Source of the DNA: Sphacelaria rigidula | Taxonomy: Eukaryota > Phaeophyceae > Sphacelariales | Assembly (NCBI GenBank): GCA_964200075.2 | Contig: CAXNAA020000010.1 | Span: forward strand, 1-40,546 | Length of the DNA: 40,546 nucleotides | Direction: 5' to 3' | In this document: piece after piece, positions 12,701 to 23,889 of the stretch | How positions within the stretch are numbered: the first letter of the stretch is position 1 | Layout: the number at the start of each line of letters is the position of its first letter | The notes under the pieces: model-generated | What the model saw: the letters and a program-made list of their open reading frames with translations, nothing else | What the model was told of the DNA's origin: nothing | Databases searched by the model: none | Made by a program: the position numbers and the translations under genes

Positions 12701-15700
12701 CGTACACGGAAAAGCGATGTGCGAGTTTTGTCTAGAAGCGGGGACCACGGGACGAAGTCAGAAAAGATGCCGGTTTAGCTTTCGTCGGCTTTTGCACGCG
12801 AAGAGACGAGTGTTTTTTTTAATCGTGATGCATTTTGATTGCAGGGCAATGCCCTAGGAGACAGTCATCAGCATAGTCCGTAACCATGTGCTGTTCGTAC
12901 AAATAGCGAAAAGTTGTCGTCCCTGCGTTGTGTAGCCGTCATTCCTGCCGGGAATGTGAGACAACGCCTGCGTCGCCGTATTCTCGTTCACACGCAGCCC
13001 GGAATGGATGTAGGCACGTATCGTGCTTTTATCGTCCTTGAATTCAAAAGACTCACATGTCGGTCATGTGACAGTCAAACCGCTGAGGACGGAATTGCTT
13101 GCCTTCAATGTTCGTACCCTCTCTTGAACGTCCAGGATGAGGTCGTGCTTCTCCCGCTCAAGGAGTGCTAGCTGTAATCAAGAGAGAGATAGCGCAAGCG
13201 AGAGTGCAACACGACAGCTGAATACGGTGTGGCAACACGATGGCTAAATACGGTGTGGCGATAATACCTCGAGTTTACTCCGTGAGGTATCCAACCTAAT
13301 CTGCGTGCAGGAGGGCACCACGCTGCGTTTGAATAGGGACACTTCCTCGGAGCACGCGGGAGAGATGCAGAACATACGTCAGCGTGTTTGAAACAAAAAA
13401 AGCGCGATTCAGTTCACGTATAATACAAGGAAGTCCTGGCTGTCGGCACGGTAAGTGTAAATAGCTGTTCCGTTTAAAGCGTGTCCCGCCTATTAAAGCG
13501 AGGAACTACGAAACAAGTTTTTTTTTTTAGTAGAAGCGGGGCAAAATCGGAACTGGAAAACCCGTGATTGCCTCCGTTAATATTTGAAAACCTCAACCTG
13601 TTCGTACCAAAGATTTTCGTGGTCACCGCGTTCGCATGACACCATCATTTCCTTACCTCGCCCCTCTGTCGCTCGATTTCCTCCCAGCGGGCCTCTGCCT
13701 CGAATGACGCTTTTGCTAGAGCCTCTTTTAGCACCTGCCTTTCTCTAAGCGACAGAGGAGTTGCCAGTCCATTGCATAACAAGAAATAGGTGCGGAGTGA
13801 TCATGGGACGTGTTTCATTGAGGGGGGAACGACGCTCGAGAGCGCGGCAAATACGGCGCTGTTGATCCCAACTTTGGCAGAGGCCGGCACAATTGCAATG
13901 CCGTATTTCCGTCCTCTACTTTTTGATGCGACGATCACCGTGCAAGACGTTTCGTCTGCGCGTGTCGTCGCTTTACCGAGGTCGACCATGATACGGTATG
14001 CTTGTACGCTTGCGTAAGAGATCGCCTTCGATTAGCTTCCGTACCACCCTTCATGCTGGGCTACGATACACGTCTTTTACCGCTGTCGGTTTCTGCATCA
14101 CTTGCTTCCCCAACATTATCATCCAATTGACGTAAGATCTTCTTTCGGAGACCGGTACACAACACCACTCATCACACGCTCAAGACACGCTAGTGCTGTT
14201 CTTCAGTTACACCTGAGTGAGAGATCTTGCCTGTCGTCCTGATTGCGTTGGGCTCCTCTATCTCACTGGTCCGGCACGTTTTGCGAGCATTCTATACTGA
14301 GACCTTAGTCGCACGGACACTTTCTACGATAGCCCACCCCAAAAAAGTGCCTGATTTCGGGAGGCAAAATCTTCACGTAGATCGAAACGGGAAAAGCCGA
14401 GCACAACGAGCAGGTGGGAATTCCCACGCTTGGATTTGTTCTCGCCAATGTCGCCCATATAAGGCACTTCGTGCAGCCTGAACCCAAACATCAAGCTCTG
14501 TATCGCCATTTTTTTCGTGATACTTTTGGGCTGGTTTCGGGGGGGGGCTGTCGCAGAAAGTCTCTACGGCGTTCCACCAGAGACTGTGTTGTGTATCATA
14601 ATTAGTACAGTGTCACTTGAGCCCAATAGTGTTCAACTTGTGAAGCCACTTGTGGTGCGAGATGATCAATGGCAGTGGTAATGTGTCCTATACGTGAAAA
14701 CTGATGGGCGTCGTATTGTCTACTGATTGTCACTGTTGGCATCTTACCTATCCGACGCCGTTAGCCTAGCCTCCACGGCTGCCAGTGCATCTGCAAGACG
14801 CCGCACCTCTGCGTCTTTCTCGCCCGCTGCCGAGGTTGAAGCCTCCAATCGCTTCGCATCATTCTCGGCCGCAGTCCGAGCCTCTTCGAGGTCCGCTGAG
14901 AGGCGTTGGAGGAGCGCGTTGAGATCTCTGACAGCGAAAGGAGTCGGGCAGAACCGAGAAACGCATGCGGGGGGGGAGGGGGTCGAGAATGGGATGGCAG
15001 AACTGCCGACCTGGGTAGGAATTTGGGCATCCGCAAGCGTCAAACCCCCATTTGCAAGTTCATCTTGTAAAGCGCTTGTAATGCTTTGACATTAAGATAT
15101 GCGACAGGTTGCTTGATCACTGTCTAAAGGATGAAATGTCACACCAAGCATATGCACCTCAAACACTTGAGTGGGAATACTTGACGACTTGCATAGGTGT
15201 TTGGTATGCACGCATCGACAACATGAGTGAGTCGTGTTTTCATGTCTGGCGAAATGTCTTGTCTGCTATGCAACGACAACATCAACTCGCACCTGTTAGT
15301 GGCGTTCATCTTCTCGCTGCTGCCGCGATACCTGAACTCGCTCTCCTTGAGCCGATCCACCTCGACAGTGAAGGCCGAGTTCTCTCGGTCCCTATCCTCC
15401 GACACCTTTCAAATGAGGACCCGGCACAGAATCAACACAGGAAAACTAGGCCATTGAATCGACCGACGTCAACCTAAGCTTAGTGCGCCATCACGATGAC
15501 ACAAAAATGTCCTGGTGACCAGGTGGAGTCGAACGACCGAGAAAACCTTACCCTTGCTGGCATTTTTTCATTGACCATTTCTTTTCCCACCGACGACAGG
15601 CAAGGCGTGACTTGAGCGTTGCCTGGGGGCTCTCAAAAGCCCGTGGTGCGATGCTGTGGGCGTACCGGCAAACTGTGCAAAGTATGTTGCAGGACTGCGT

Positions 15701-18700
15701 TCACTTGACACCTTGTTAAGCTCGACAAACAACCGTTCTCGTTCGCCGGTTTCCTTTCTCAGGCGCTTCTCCGACTCCTTTGCTGACCCAAGAACTGTCG
15801 ACAACATATCCTCCGCCTTTCTGCACTTGCCCTCCGCGTGCAAGAGATCTGCGATTTATGGGCAGAAGACTATCTCGTGGTGGCGACTCAATCTGTGTGA
15901 CTACGTTCCAACGTTACTCCTGGCCTGGAAGAACAAAAGGGCCGTGGACAGCGAAAGTGAATCCATCGTAAAATAGTTGTCTGGAGTGGGTGGTATTGGT
16001 GATCAACTTCCCTACTTGAAGCCCTGTGCACGGCCAGAACGGTAACGTAGCCGTCACAACGGGGCTCCAGCTATCCCAGTTGTGAGTAATAGAGGAGCTA
16101 CGCCTACAGCACTTTGTTCCTCTCACCTTTCGCCATTTTTTCCTTGGAGGCCTTGGCGCCGTCCAGCTCGCGTTGGACTGCCCCCATCTCCCCATGAAGA
16201 CCAGCCATTGCCTCGTGAAGGGCGCCAACCTCCGCCTGCATAGTTTCCACCCTGTATGGTCAATTACACCAACAACGCGTTTGCGTCGGCACATCAGAAT
16301 TTCATACCCGTGACATAGTTCAACGTTGTACGAGGAGTAACGCGTTAATATCTGTAGCCCACTCAGTCGTTGCTAAACGATCGTCCTCGGCGTTTCTCGG
16401 TTATTTGCTGCGAGGACGCTCTCCTCAGTAACTTTTTAGCAAGGTTGCTCATTTCACGAGTAAAAGAAATTTCTATTGCATTTGTTTGCAATCCCCGCGA
16501 ATCAAACCCATGAGCTGACCTTGTAAAAAAGAGATAGATACCTTGATCTCTGACAAAGTGGGTGGAAGGTACGCGTCTACTTTCAGGAATAGGTAATTCC
16601 GGGAGTCCAGACCCCGGCCCTCCTTGTGAGGTCCTTTTCACGCTGAGGACGTCTCCCCTCGCCAGCGCTACAGCCTTGGGGCCGGAGACACCCATAGAGA
16701 CATTATCCAAAAGCTTCACGGCACGTGCGTGGATCGATATCTTTGCTTTCATATTGCACTTTCAGTGTTTGGCTAAGCCAGGGAATGTGCTGGTATGACG
16801 ACTCTGGCGACCAGTTCGCGCAGGGATACGGTTGGCTTGAGCATGGTTGGTTGTACCTCCTCCGCGATTGGGGGATCACGTATGTTATTTTGGCTCTGTG
16901 TCTCTCGTTTTTAGCCGTGCCCAATATCCTCCTTTTCGCTACCATCCGCATTTCCTGCGAGATCGATCGTACCTAGTTGACCCTCTGCACGAAATATTCA
17001 ACCGTACTCTCTGACTGTTGACAGCCTGGGTTACCGTTGACAGACGCTCTTGGCATGAGCCTGGTTTCCTCCTTTTCCTCATGACCCGCATGTCATGCGA
17101 AATTCATCATATGTACTTGGCCCTAGGCACGAAGAATTCAACAGTACTCTCTAACTGTCGACAAACTGAGTTATCTTCAAAACACTTCGAGAAAACGCAC
17201 AATAACCACGGCGCTAAACAATCGTCATTTACTGTCCGGAGTTGTCATCCCTGTAGCCGGCTCTGCTCTTCAACCTGGCGCGCTGCTAAGTGCAAGCGGT
17301 TTATTTGCTTACTGTCGTCAAGAGTGTATATACCGTTTTTTACCTGTGCGCTTCTGAATTCTACTTCTCGCAGAGAAACCGGCCAAGGATGAACGTAGGG
17401 AGAATCGAACCTGGGACGAACTTGTGTGAGAACGCACAATAACCGCTGGGCTATTAGTGGGTGGGCTGACTGACAGCTCAGCGGTTATTGCGCGTTTGAC
17501 GCAAGTTTTCTTCGGGGTTCATTTCTCCCCTCGTTCATTCTTGGCCAGCATCTTTGCGAGGAAAAGAAATACACGGGACACACCTCTGCTGACTAATTGT
17601 TCGGTACCTATTGTGCGCTTCAACAGAAGTTCGTCCCGCGATTTAATTCTCCCCACGTACGTTCGCGATCGGTTTCTTTCGGTCGGAGAAAAGAAACATG
17701 GGGGTACACACCTGAAAGATAGGCATATCGTACACACTCTTGGCAAGGAGAATCAAGATAAAACCTGTTTAGCATTGGTACCAGGGTTCAGGTCCAAGAG
17801 CAGCGCTGGTTGCAGGGATCACAACCCTGGGGTGAACATGACGGTTCTATGGTCCAACAGCTTGACGGACCTCGGGATTGAATTTTGTTCGACGACACGA
17901 TAGCGATTATGCTAATAAGTCAACGCTGCCTGCTTGCCTCGATGGTTATTGTACGTTCTAACAAATGTATCGACACTAAAGGCTCCCACCTGATATGCTA
18001 AACACACGTGCATGAAAATAACAAGGTTGCCTCGTCCTGTCGCCGTGACAGCAATGATCCCGATCGTGGTATGGGCGCGTGCGATCGGGAATGACGTCAT
18101 TGTCATGAATCTCGCTTTGTCGTGCAATATATTATTTCGATGGTGCTCCAAAGAGAGTAAAACGTTCACACATAGTAGTCCGAATGACGCTGTAGGCAAT
18201 GCACCTTGTCTCCCCAGACTTCGCCTTCTTTTGCCATGTTGCGGTCGCCTCGTCCGCAACCCTCGCGTCCTCTCGCAGCCTGTGTTTCGAACGATACCCG
18301 CGATGTTTGAAGGCAACGTGGTGCTCACGGCACAGCATAGTAAGATTGTTACCAGGTTGCCGCCGCCGAAATCTAGATGTGGGAACGAATACACTGAACC
18401 TGTTGAAAGCTAGACGCACGTCACGCACACCTGAGGAGTTCGCTCTCTGCAGCCATGGCTGCGGCGTCGGCCTTATTCTGTAGAATTGTGTTACCTTCTC
18501 GAGCCTCGACTAGACCACGCTTGAGATCTTCGATCTGTCGGACACCGAAAAGCCGGCATGACGTGCACAAGGCAAGCAAAGTCAGCCTGTCATCGCCGGA
18601 TTTGAACACGTGATCACCCCTGGGGCACAGTGCCCAGTAAACCGCAGTGTCTCATTCCGTTCGAAGGGTTATACTGTCTTCAGAGAAGGTACCGTAGCAA

Positions 18701-19466
18701 GGGATCAAGACTTGGTGTCACGAAATAAGGCACCAGTACGTCTCGTGCCAGGAAGAAAATAGGAGAGTACACGCGACATATTGATATCGGTCTACCATGC
18801 TGTCCCGCGCGACATTCGCCGAACCTCCATGCGAAGGTCAGATTTCATCTTCGCCTCAGCATGGTCGGCCTGGGCCCTCTCGTCCTTCTCCGCAGCGACG
18901 TCTGCTTTCGCCTTCGCCAAGCCGGCCAGCGCTGTGTTGCGCTCGTCCAAGCGTTGCTTAATCACGTCGATGATGCCGGGGTGTGCTGCAGAAGCCAGTG
19001 CTGAGGAGAGCCTGCATCGGCACGATGGAACGAACGGAGTTATTACCGCGCGCGCGTTTCCCTACTTCTTCCGTCCTCGAGATACAAGGGGAAACGCTAA
19101 CAATACTCGTCGGTGTCCCGATTATCTCTCTTTTAGTTTAGTTTTCAAAATTGCTCGCATGCCGGACGGAATGAGTTGAAACCACCTGACAATAGAGTTG
19201 TGGATGAATAAGAAAAGTTACTCCTCGTACAGAACAAAGTACCACAATGGCCGTGCGTGGGTACCATCTGAATGAATCCCTGCACTCACCAGTTGGCCTT
19301 TCTTTCAAACAGGTCGCTGACATCGCCTTTGCCACGATGTAATTTATACTGCGAACTATTAATAGTGCAAGACATGTCTTCATGTTCACCTTGCCAGTGC
19401 CTCCTGAACATCAGCATGAACGGCCTGTCCTCTCGACAGACTCGACAGCGCATCATCATCGCTCAT
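3702..19466 (-). CDS. Large coiled-coil protein, 25 exons, ~1148 aa, function unknown
   Basis: The protein is assembled from 25 exons whose phases agree at every junction: 19466-19390, 19011-18825, 18534-18431, 18279-18205, 16251-16127, 15848-15712, 15405-15332, 14927-14748, 13744-13657, 13300-13268, 13171-13118, 12697-12590, 12062-11995, 11750-11672, 11233-11120, 10584-10436, 9500-9416, 8764-8672, 7978-7898, 7430-7179, 6763-6693, 6169-6085, 5596-5508, 5081-4852, 4510-3702. The sum is 3447 nt. The start ATG (MSDDDALSSLSRG) follows the context CCGCAACA. Residues ~26-800 are nearly uninterrupted Ala/Glu/Lys/Arg/Leu/Gln helix with heptad-like spacing, for example RRLEEELEV-type runs and EEARTAAENDAKRLEAS. 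A Gly/Ser linker occupies ~667-700. From ~803 the protein is polar and low in complexity. No signal peptide, membrane span or enzyme domain is visible. A scaffold, tether or cytoskeletal role is inference from shape only. Introns 17 and 21 need GC donors. The exon 15 acceptor, the last two exons and the true 5' end are the least certain. Confidence 0.75.
6217..6284. repeat. Two tandem 34-bp units in an intron
   Basis: Unit one (6217-6250) begins CCATGAGAAACTATAGTCGC and unit two (6251-6284) begins CCATAAGAAACCATAGTCGC. Both continue as GG, C or T, ACG. They lie in the intron between exons 21 and 22 of the coiled-coil gene, just upstream (in transcription order) of the exon 22 acceptor. A further ATAGTCGCGGT lies at about 5951. 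A runs-of-C/A tract follows at 6284-6300. Confidence 0.7.
8367..8509. mobile_element. Hairpin MITE-like element with long inverted repeats (143 bp)
   Basis: The left end reads CGAGCAATGCTACGGTGGGG and the right end, reverse-complemented, reads CGAGCAATGCCACGGTAGGA. The symmetry continues inward: TTTCTGAGGCTG on the left is matched by GAGCCTCAGAAAA on the right. Only a few tens of bases in the centre stay unpaired, so the transcript would fold into a long hairpin. The end core (CTACGG, then a G run, then GCAC) is shared with the elements at 2775 and 21249, so the three belong to one family or use one transposase. It sits in the intron between exons 18 and 19 of the coiled-coil gene. Confidence 0.75.
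9245..9325. repeat. Dispersed repeat, copy A
   Basis: The stretch containing GGGTTGATCCCTTGAGACC and CCCGAGGAAGGGGAAGGG resembles 28040-28100, which contains GGGTCGATTGCCTGAGACT and CCCGAGGAAGGAGAGGGG in the same order and orientation. It lies in the intron between exons 17 and 18 of the coiled-coil gene, just downstream (in transcription order) of the exon 17 GC donor. It may be a fragment of a short interspersed element; the type is not clear. Confidence 0.45.
11551..11583. repeat. AT/GT microsatellite
   Basis: A run of alternating TA, broken once by AC, followed by GT repeats. It is intronic, between exons 14 and 15 of the coiled-coil gene. Confidence 0.85.
13206..13257. repeat. Two tandem 26-bp units in a 96-nt intron
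   Basis: Units GCAACACGACAGCTGAATAC+GGTGTG and GCAACACGATGGCTAAATAC+GGTGTG differ at only three positions. They make up more than half of the shortest intron of the coiled-coil gene (13172..13267, between exons 10 and 11). The intron was therefore lengthened by a recent tandem duplication. Confidence 0.85.
16925..17175. repeat. Diverged ~140-bp tandem duplication in a large intron
   Basis: Copy a (16925-17036) and copy b (17065-17175) share an ordered series of blocks: CCTCCTTTTC, then CCGCATTTCCTGCGA or CCGCATGTCATGCGA, then GTACCTAGTTG or GTACTTGGCCC, then GCACGAA, then TTCAACNGTACTCTCTNACTG, then GACA, then GAGTTA or GGGTTA. The period is about 140 bp. It lies inside the 1953-nt intron between exons 4 and 5 of the coiled-coil gene. 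Confidence 0.75.
17190..17965. mobile_element. Cluster of five tRNA-like (SINE-type) modules
   Basis: The motif GGTTATTGTGCGTT or a close variant occurs five times: - strand at 17190-17216 and 17389-17455; + strand at 17474-17533, 17601-17660 and 17936-17965. The two best modules also have a pol III B-box-like sequence at the expected distance. On the - strand, TAGCCCAGCGGTTA is followed by AGGTTCGATTCTCC. On the + strand, CAGCTCAGCGGTTA is followed by GGGGTTCATTTCTCC. These two are head to head, about 18 bp apart. This is the anatomy of tRNA-derived SINEs, broken and nested. None folds into an intact tRNA by eye, so no tRNA gene is called. Confidence 0.6.
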
Positions 19467-20253
19467 TGTTGCGGTCTTTGGCGGGCCGCCTCCCGCACCG
19501 TTCGGTCCGGAAAAGGGTGCCTGTAGATCCATTAGAACATACACACGCTGCTGCCCACGCAGCTATTGCAACAAGGTCTTTGTTGGTGAGGAATGTGGCG
19601 TAAGACAGCGGACCTTTTCTGCTGTGGGTAATGAAGTATTCGGGGCGAAGTATGTTTCAATCGCGGTATTTCTCAACGGCCCGCGCCCGCTCGTGAGCCA
19701 CAAGAGACCACAAATTTGGCGAAAGCATTACCGCAAAGAGGCTATCTCATCAGCATGCTTCTGGGAAGACCGGCGCAGGATCCAACGGCTAGGATAAAAT
19801 GGACCCCACAAGTCATGTTCCACATTTGTGGTACACCAATAATGTTGTTTTCTATTCTTGATGCGTTTTTCCTTCCCCCAAAAGCCGAGCTGCGAACGGC
19901 TGAGGGTTCGCACTTAACGTCTATGAGTGTCCTCTATCATGTTGTAAAATGAGAGAATGCTATGTTCATATATGGGCTCTTTCCTTCTGGCTGCGGGTCT
20001 GGATTACTCACAGGCGGTACAATGTGACAACGAAGCAATATCGTCAGAAGCCCGACCACTAGCACTGCTACCATTCACTTGAGGGGGCTGAAGTGCGGCA
20101 ACGATAAATAGGATACGCGTTTTCGTGATTATGACTATGTGAAATGAACAGTATCATGAGCAACTCGATAGTGCCACGAGTCGCTACTAATCAAGCGGCT
20201 GAAACGTCGCCTTGCCTCCTGCTGGGCCACGATTTATCCTCTAAGGAGCATAC

Positions 20254-20355
20254 CTTCACATGGCAGCTGGGATCCGACGCGCCGCACGCTTCGAGAGTAT
20301 TCCTCACCTCCAACATACGCAACCGATTTTCGTCCAGAATGAGCGTACCCGAAGC
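20254..20355 (-). CDS. Candidate upstream exon of the coiled-coil gene
   Basis: An open piece of exactly 34 codons is flanked by an acceptor-like TTCTAG and a donor GTATGC. It encodes LILDENRLRMLEVRNTLEAC-type amphipathic helix. It ends in phase 0. The exon carrying the assumed start codon could itself begin at an acceptor (TCTAATGGATCTACAG, ending at 19521) also in phase 0, so the two would join in frame and extend the protein N-terminally. I could not find the exon before it. Alternatively the piece is chance and the 19521 acceptor closes a 5' UTR intron. Confidence 0.35.
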
Positions 20356-21248
20356 CTAGAAGCCGTCTTTGATCCACGTTCGCCCGGCTTCGAAGCAAAG
20401 GTATGCGATCATCCTGCGAAGGGACTCGATACCCAGCTCTGTGGCCCATCCGAAGATTGAATGGTTGAAGGTTGGCCTTCACCCGGTCAACTTCGCAGAG
20501 GACGGGCACGATATTAACACTCAGCGCTGACGTCTCGTCACTGCCCATAACCCTCATAGCATCAATCCTGTCGGTATATTTCTGCTGTAACATACCACTC
20601 CTGCAACATACCACTGGCGCGCATGAATATTTTCATTCTGCTTCTTTTACGTGCATGGGTTTACCATCAAAACTGGATCATTCGTCCGCATCATCCCGAT
20701 CGAGTTGGCCCGCATCAATTCTGCTTTGTTTTCAGGACCAGTTTTGCAACATACCGCTTCAACATGATTACCCACAAATCCAGACCCTTGCAACCCGTAC
20801 CGATCGATGAGCTTCGTGTGCCTGTTGTAGGTCACAGGAGGAAAGAGCACAAATCAATCACGTTGCGGCAGGATCGTGAGTTGTGGTGGAGTGAGACATA
20901 CGTGTATATATGGAGTTGTGCCAAGGCAATAAGCGACGGCGACAACTTGGCTTCATACGTCGAAATATTCGCGTGTGGAGTGTGAGGGCGACGCACTCAT
21001 CATGCAGCAGCACGTATTTTCTAACGCATGTTTACAGTAGAGCGAACGCTCTCAACAATGCGAACGCATTATAATAGGATATTTTTACACGTCGAACAGA
21101 TCATGATCCGTCTGAAAATTACTTTCTCTCAGTGTGCTGATCCGGATCATGATCCAGATCATTCGCCCCCCCCTCTTCCATGTGTATTCCCTTCAGCGCC
21201 GGACGCCGAGCAGCGAGTAGCGCAAAGGTTGCGCTTCGGCTTTTCGGA

Positions 21249-21502
21249 ATTCTATGGCAGGGGTGCACTTGTTGCGCAAAAATTTATCCGGCTCAGGGGC
21301 TCCTAACGGTTCTAGATGCGCAAGAATGTGGATAAGGGCATTCCCGTTTGCAAATTCATTCGAGATATCCCTATAATAGCACATTGGAATAATAGTAATT
21401 TCGGCGCACTCTCACATATTCCATAAGTCGTGTTTTGGATGAGATAAAGGGCTCTTAACAATTTTAACTTCAGAATATATTTGTGCACCCCTACCGTAGA
21501 AT
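21249..21502. mobile_element. MITE-like element, copy 2 (254 bp)
   Basis: This copy is colinear over its whole length with the element at 2775..3030 and nearly identical in length. Shared blocks include GGGGTGCACTTNTTGCGCAAAA, CAGGGGCTCCTAACG, ATTCATTCG and CCCCTACCGTAG. The left terminal repeat (ATTCTATGGCAGGGGTGCAC) pairs with the reverse complement of the right end (ATTCTACGGTAGGGGTGCAC) with two mismatches. It is in the same orientation as copy 1. No coding capacity. Confidence 0.75.
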
Positions 21503-21978
21503 CACCCTTCGAGTTCCGCGGTCAAATATTTTCTGTTTCTGGACCAACGAATCCGAGAGTCGTCTTCGATTAGTTATTTCAAACGGATCATCATCTGTCC
21601 GACTTGTGGAAAATTTCGATCTACTTTTTCATTTTTGCACAGGCAAAAAATGAAAAATCGACAAGCTTACGCTGAACGGTTGTGGGCTCACGTCCTACAT
21701 CACACGTGCCATTAAACGGCGTCATGCTAGCAGCGCTGCGCCAAATAAGTCATGATCATCCTCAACAGCAGCAAGATCTAGGATGCATGTAGTGCAGTCA
21801 TGGCAATGCAGTATTATTGAGGTTGCGCGTGAACCAAATTGAATAAAACGAGCAGTGATAATAGTCGGGGATGCCTACCTTTCAAATTTGGAATGGAAAC
21901 GCATAACTTGATGGGGGGAACGTCATGCACGTGTCCGAATATCAAATTTTTAAAAAATGAAAAGAAAACGCTCAAGAA

Positions 21979-22002
21979 ATATATATATATATATATATAT
22001 AT
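21979..22002. repeat. (AT)n microsatellite
   Basis: About twelve AT units, uninterrupted, in the gene-free stretch between the two - strand genes. A 10-bp direct duplication, AGAACAGCCC twice, follows at 22011-22030. Confidence 0.9.
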
Positions 22003-23889
22003 TGTCATGAAGAACAGCCCAGAACAGCCCTCACCATGTGGTTAACAGCAACGCCGCGAAGAGATGTTTTTAATTAGCCTCTGCACCGTCTCCCTGTAAG
22101 GGTTGGGGTCGGTTGGCGATGACGGTGTAGAAATACGCCACTCACTGCGTGAAGTAGGCTATCAGGCTACCGATTGTTTTTCTCGCTCGCGTTTTCCCGC
22201 CATAGCTACGGTGGTGGTCGAGTTTGATCATATTATGCGGGGTGGGGGGTCGTCAACCCCGCGCAAAGGGGATAATCGTACGACGTAGTGTTTAAATGGT
22301 GCGACTCCCATGAGGCAATGTCACCCGTTGCTGTCTCTGGAAGTGGCGATGCCAGAAAATGAAGCAACCCATTGGAGGCTGTCATCCATATGCGAGATAC
22401 TGTTTCGTACACACCCATTTTTCATGCTGAAAATTGGAACGCTTCGGGCCGAACAATCATAGCAGGATGCAGGTCAACCCCTTTGCGACTTGCAGAACAC
22501 ACCACAACGCTCCGCGCTTGGTGATCGCAAGCCTGGTCCGGCGAAAACCCGGCGTGCTCCGTTCCTAGTTTGTAGGAATGCGAGGTCAATGGTCTTATAA
22601 CTGCGGCATGCAAGACCATGAGTACACCCCCACGCGTGTAGCAACAAGCATTCGATGCCGCCTGGACTTACCCACGAACCCATGGTTTCAACGCTTCCTT
22701 TGTAGCGAACCATGCATGACTCATCATGCAAAATGTCGATTGATTTGCACCAGTCACCCCCCACTCCATAGTGTGCCGTGGTAAAAACACTGAGCGTGGA
22801 GTCAGAACTGCGACGCGGGTGCTCATTCACACTTTGATCACGACCACTGCACTGGCAGTAGATGAATACAGGCAGAGGTTGCATTCGTTCATTGATCGTA
22901 GACCCCTCGATGATTTAGCAGCCCTAGCTGGTGTATCCTTACGGTTAGGGCTCGTTCGCTTTCGATGGTGTGATTTGAAGCGGTCTGCTGTGACGCATCG
23001 TCTACACGCAACTTGATGAGATTAACGTACCCAAAGTATATCAAACGCGAGTGAAAGATGCCAACAAAAACGTCGCGGATACTTCCGTCCCTCACAATCG
23101 GAAAAATTCCAAGACGGCACGCGTGAACGGCGACGAACCGCACAGTACATCTCACGTCAACCCTACACATCACTTGTCAACACCGAAAAGAACGGGTATC
23201 TGACACAGCTTTTACTTGGTAAAACGTAGATATTTTCCACCTTCCTCACTTTAAAGCGCACACAAAAAGCTGTACGGCGGATATCTACAAAAAAAGGACA
23301 GTCAGCAGTCGTCCCTAACAGCACGAATCGGCACCTCCCTCGGCGTGTTTCTTGCTTCCCGCTACAGATTTACAGCGGCCTGTTGGTGGACAAGATTGAA
23401 ATCGAACAGAAACATACCGAGCACGGGAAAATAGCAAGGGTCGGATAAATAATGATTCGTCTGAGAATTACTTGGTTTCAGTATAATTGATTCGACTCGT
23501 ACGAATCAATCCCTAGGCTTTGTTTTCAGCGTTCAGCGTTGCAACCCAGGTACACGCAGCCCAGACACGTGGAATGGCGCAAAAGTTGCGTGGGAACCTT
23601 TTTGATCATCGGTCAACTTTTTCTCCCTTTTGGGCAATCAGGCCGAAGAAATCGTGGATTTGGCGGTTCTTAGTCGTGATGATTCGTTTTAACCGTGGAA
23701 AATAGCCATTTCAGCGTTGTGCACTGGTGCTCTGGATATCGGAATCCTTAGCGCAGGTGTCGGACACAGCAGGTTAGGAACATGCAGTATCGCAGCCCGT
23801 GTGTGTAGCTTTGCGGCAACAAAATGGTGCCTTTCGCACTGAGTACGGTGGCAGAAAAGCAGGTGGCAAAGCTCGCAGTTGACATCATG

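Larger units (their letters stand above)
19467..23889. other. 4.4-kb stretch with no firm gene
   Basis: This interval is the 5' flank of the coiled-coil gene and the 3' flank of the fibrillin gene, both on the - strand. It holds the candidate exon at 20254..20355, the second copy of the inverted-repeat element (21249..21502) and an AT microsatellite (21979..22002). Several open frames of 100-136 codons occur, the longest on the - strand at 22474..22884. None has a recognisable motif or a splice-consistent neighbour. Part of 22400-23889 is likely to be the fibrillin 3' UTR. Confidence 0.4.

Noticed and set aside
17389-17533. tRNA genes
   Set aside because: A- and B-box-like sequences are present, but no aminoacyl stem or full cloverleaf could be drawn, so these are better read as tRNA-derived repeats.
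22474-22884. 136-codon open frame on the - strand
   Set aside because: No recognisable domain, no splice partner and no start context. It could be a decayed element, but nothing supports a gene.
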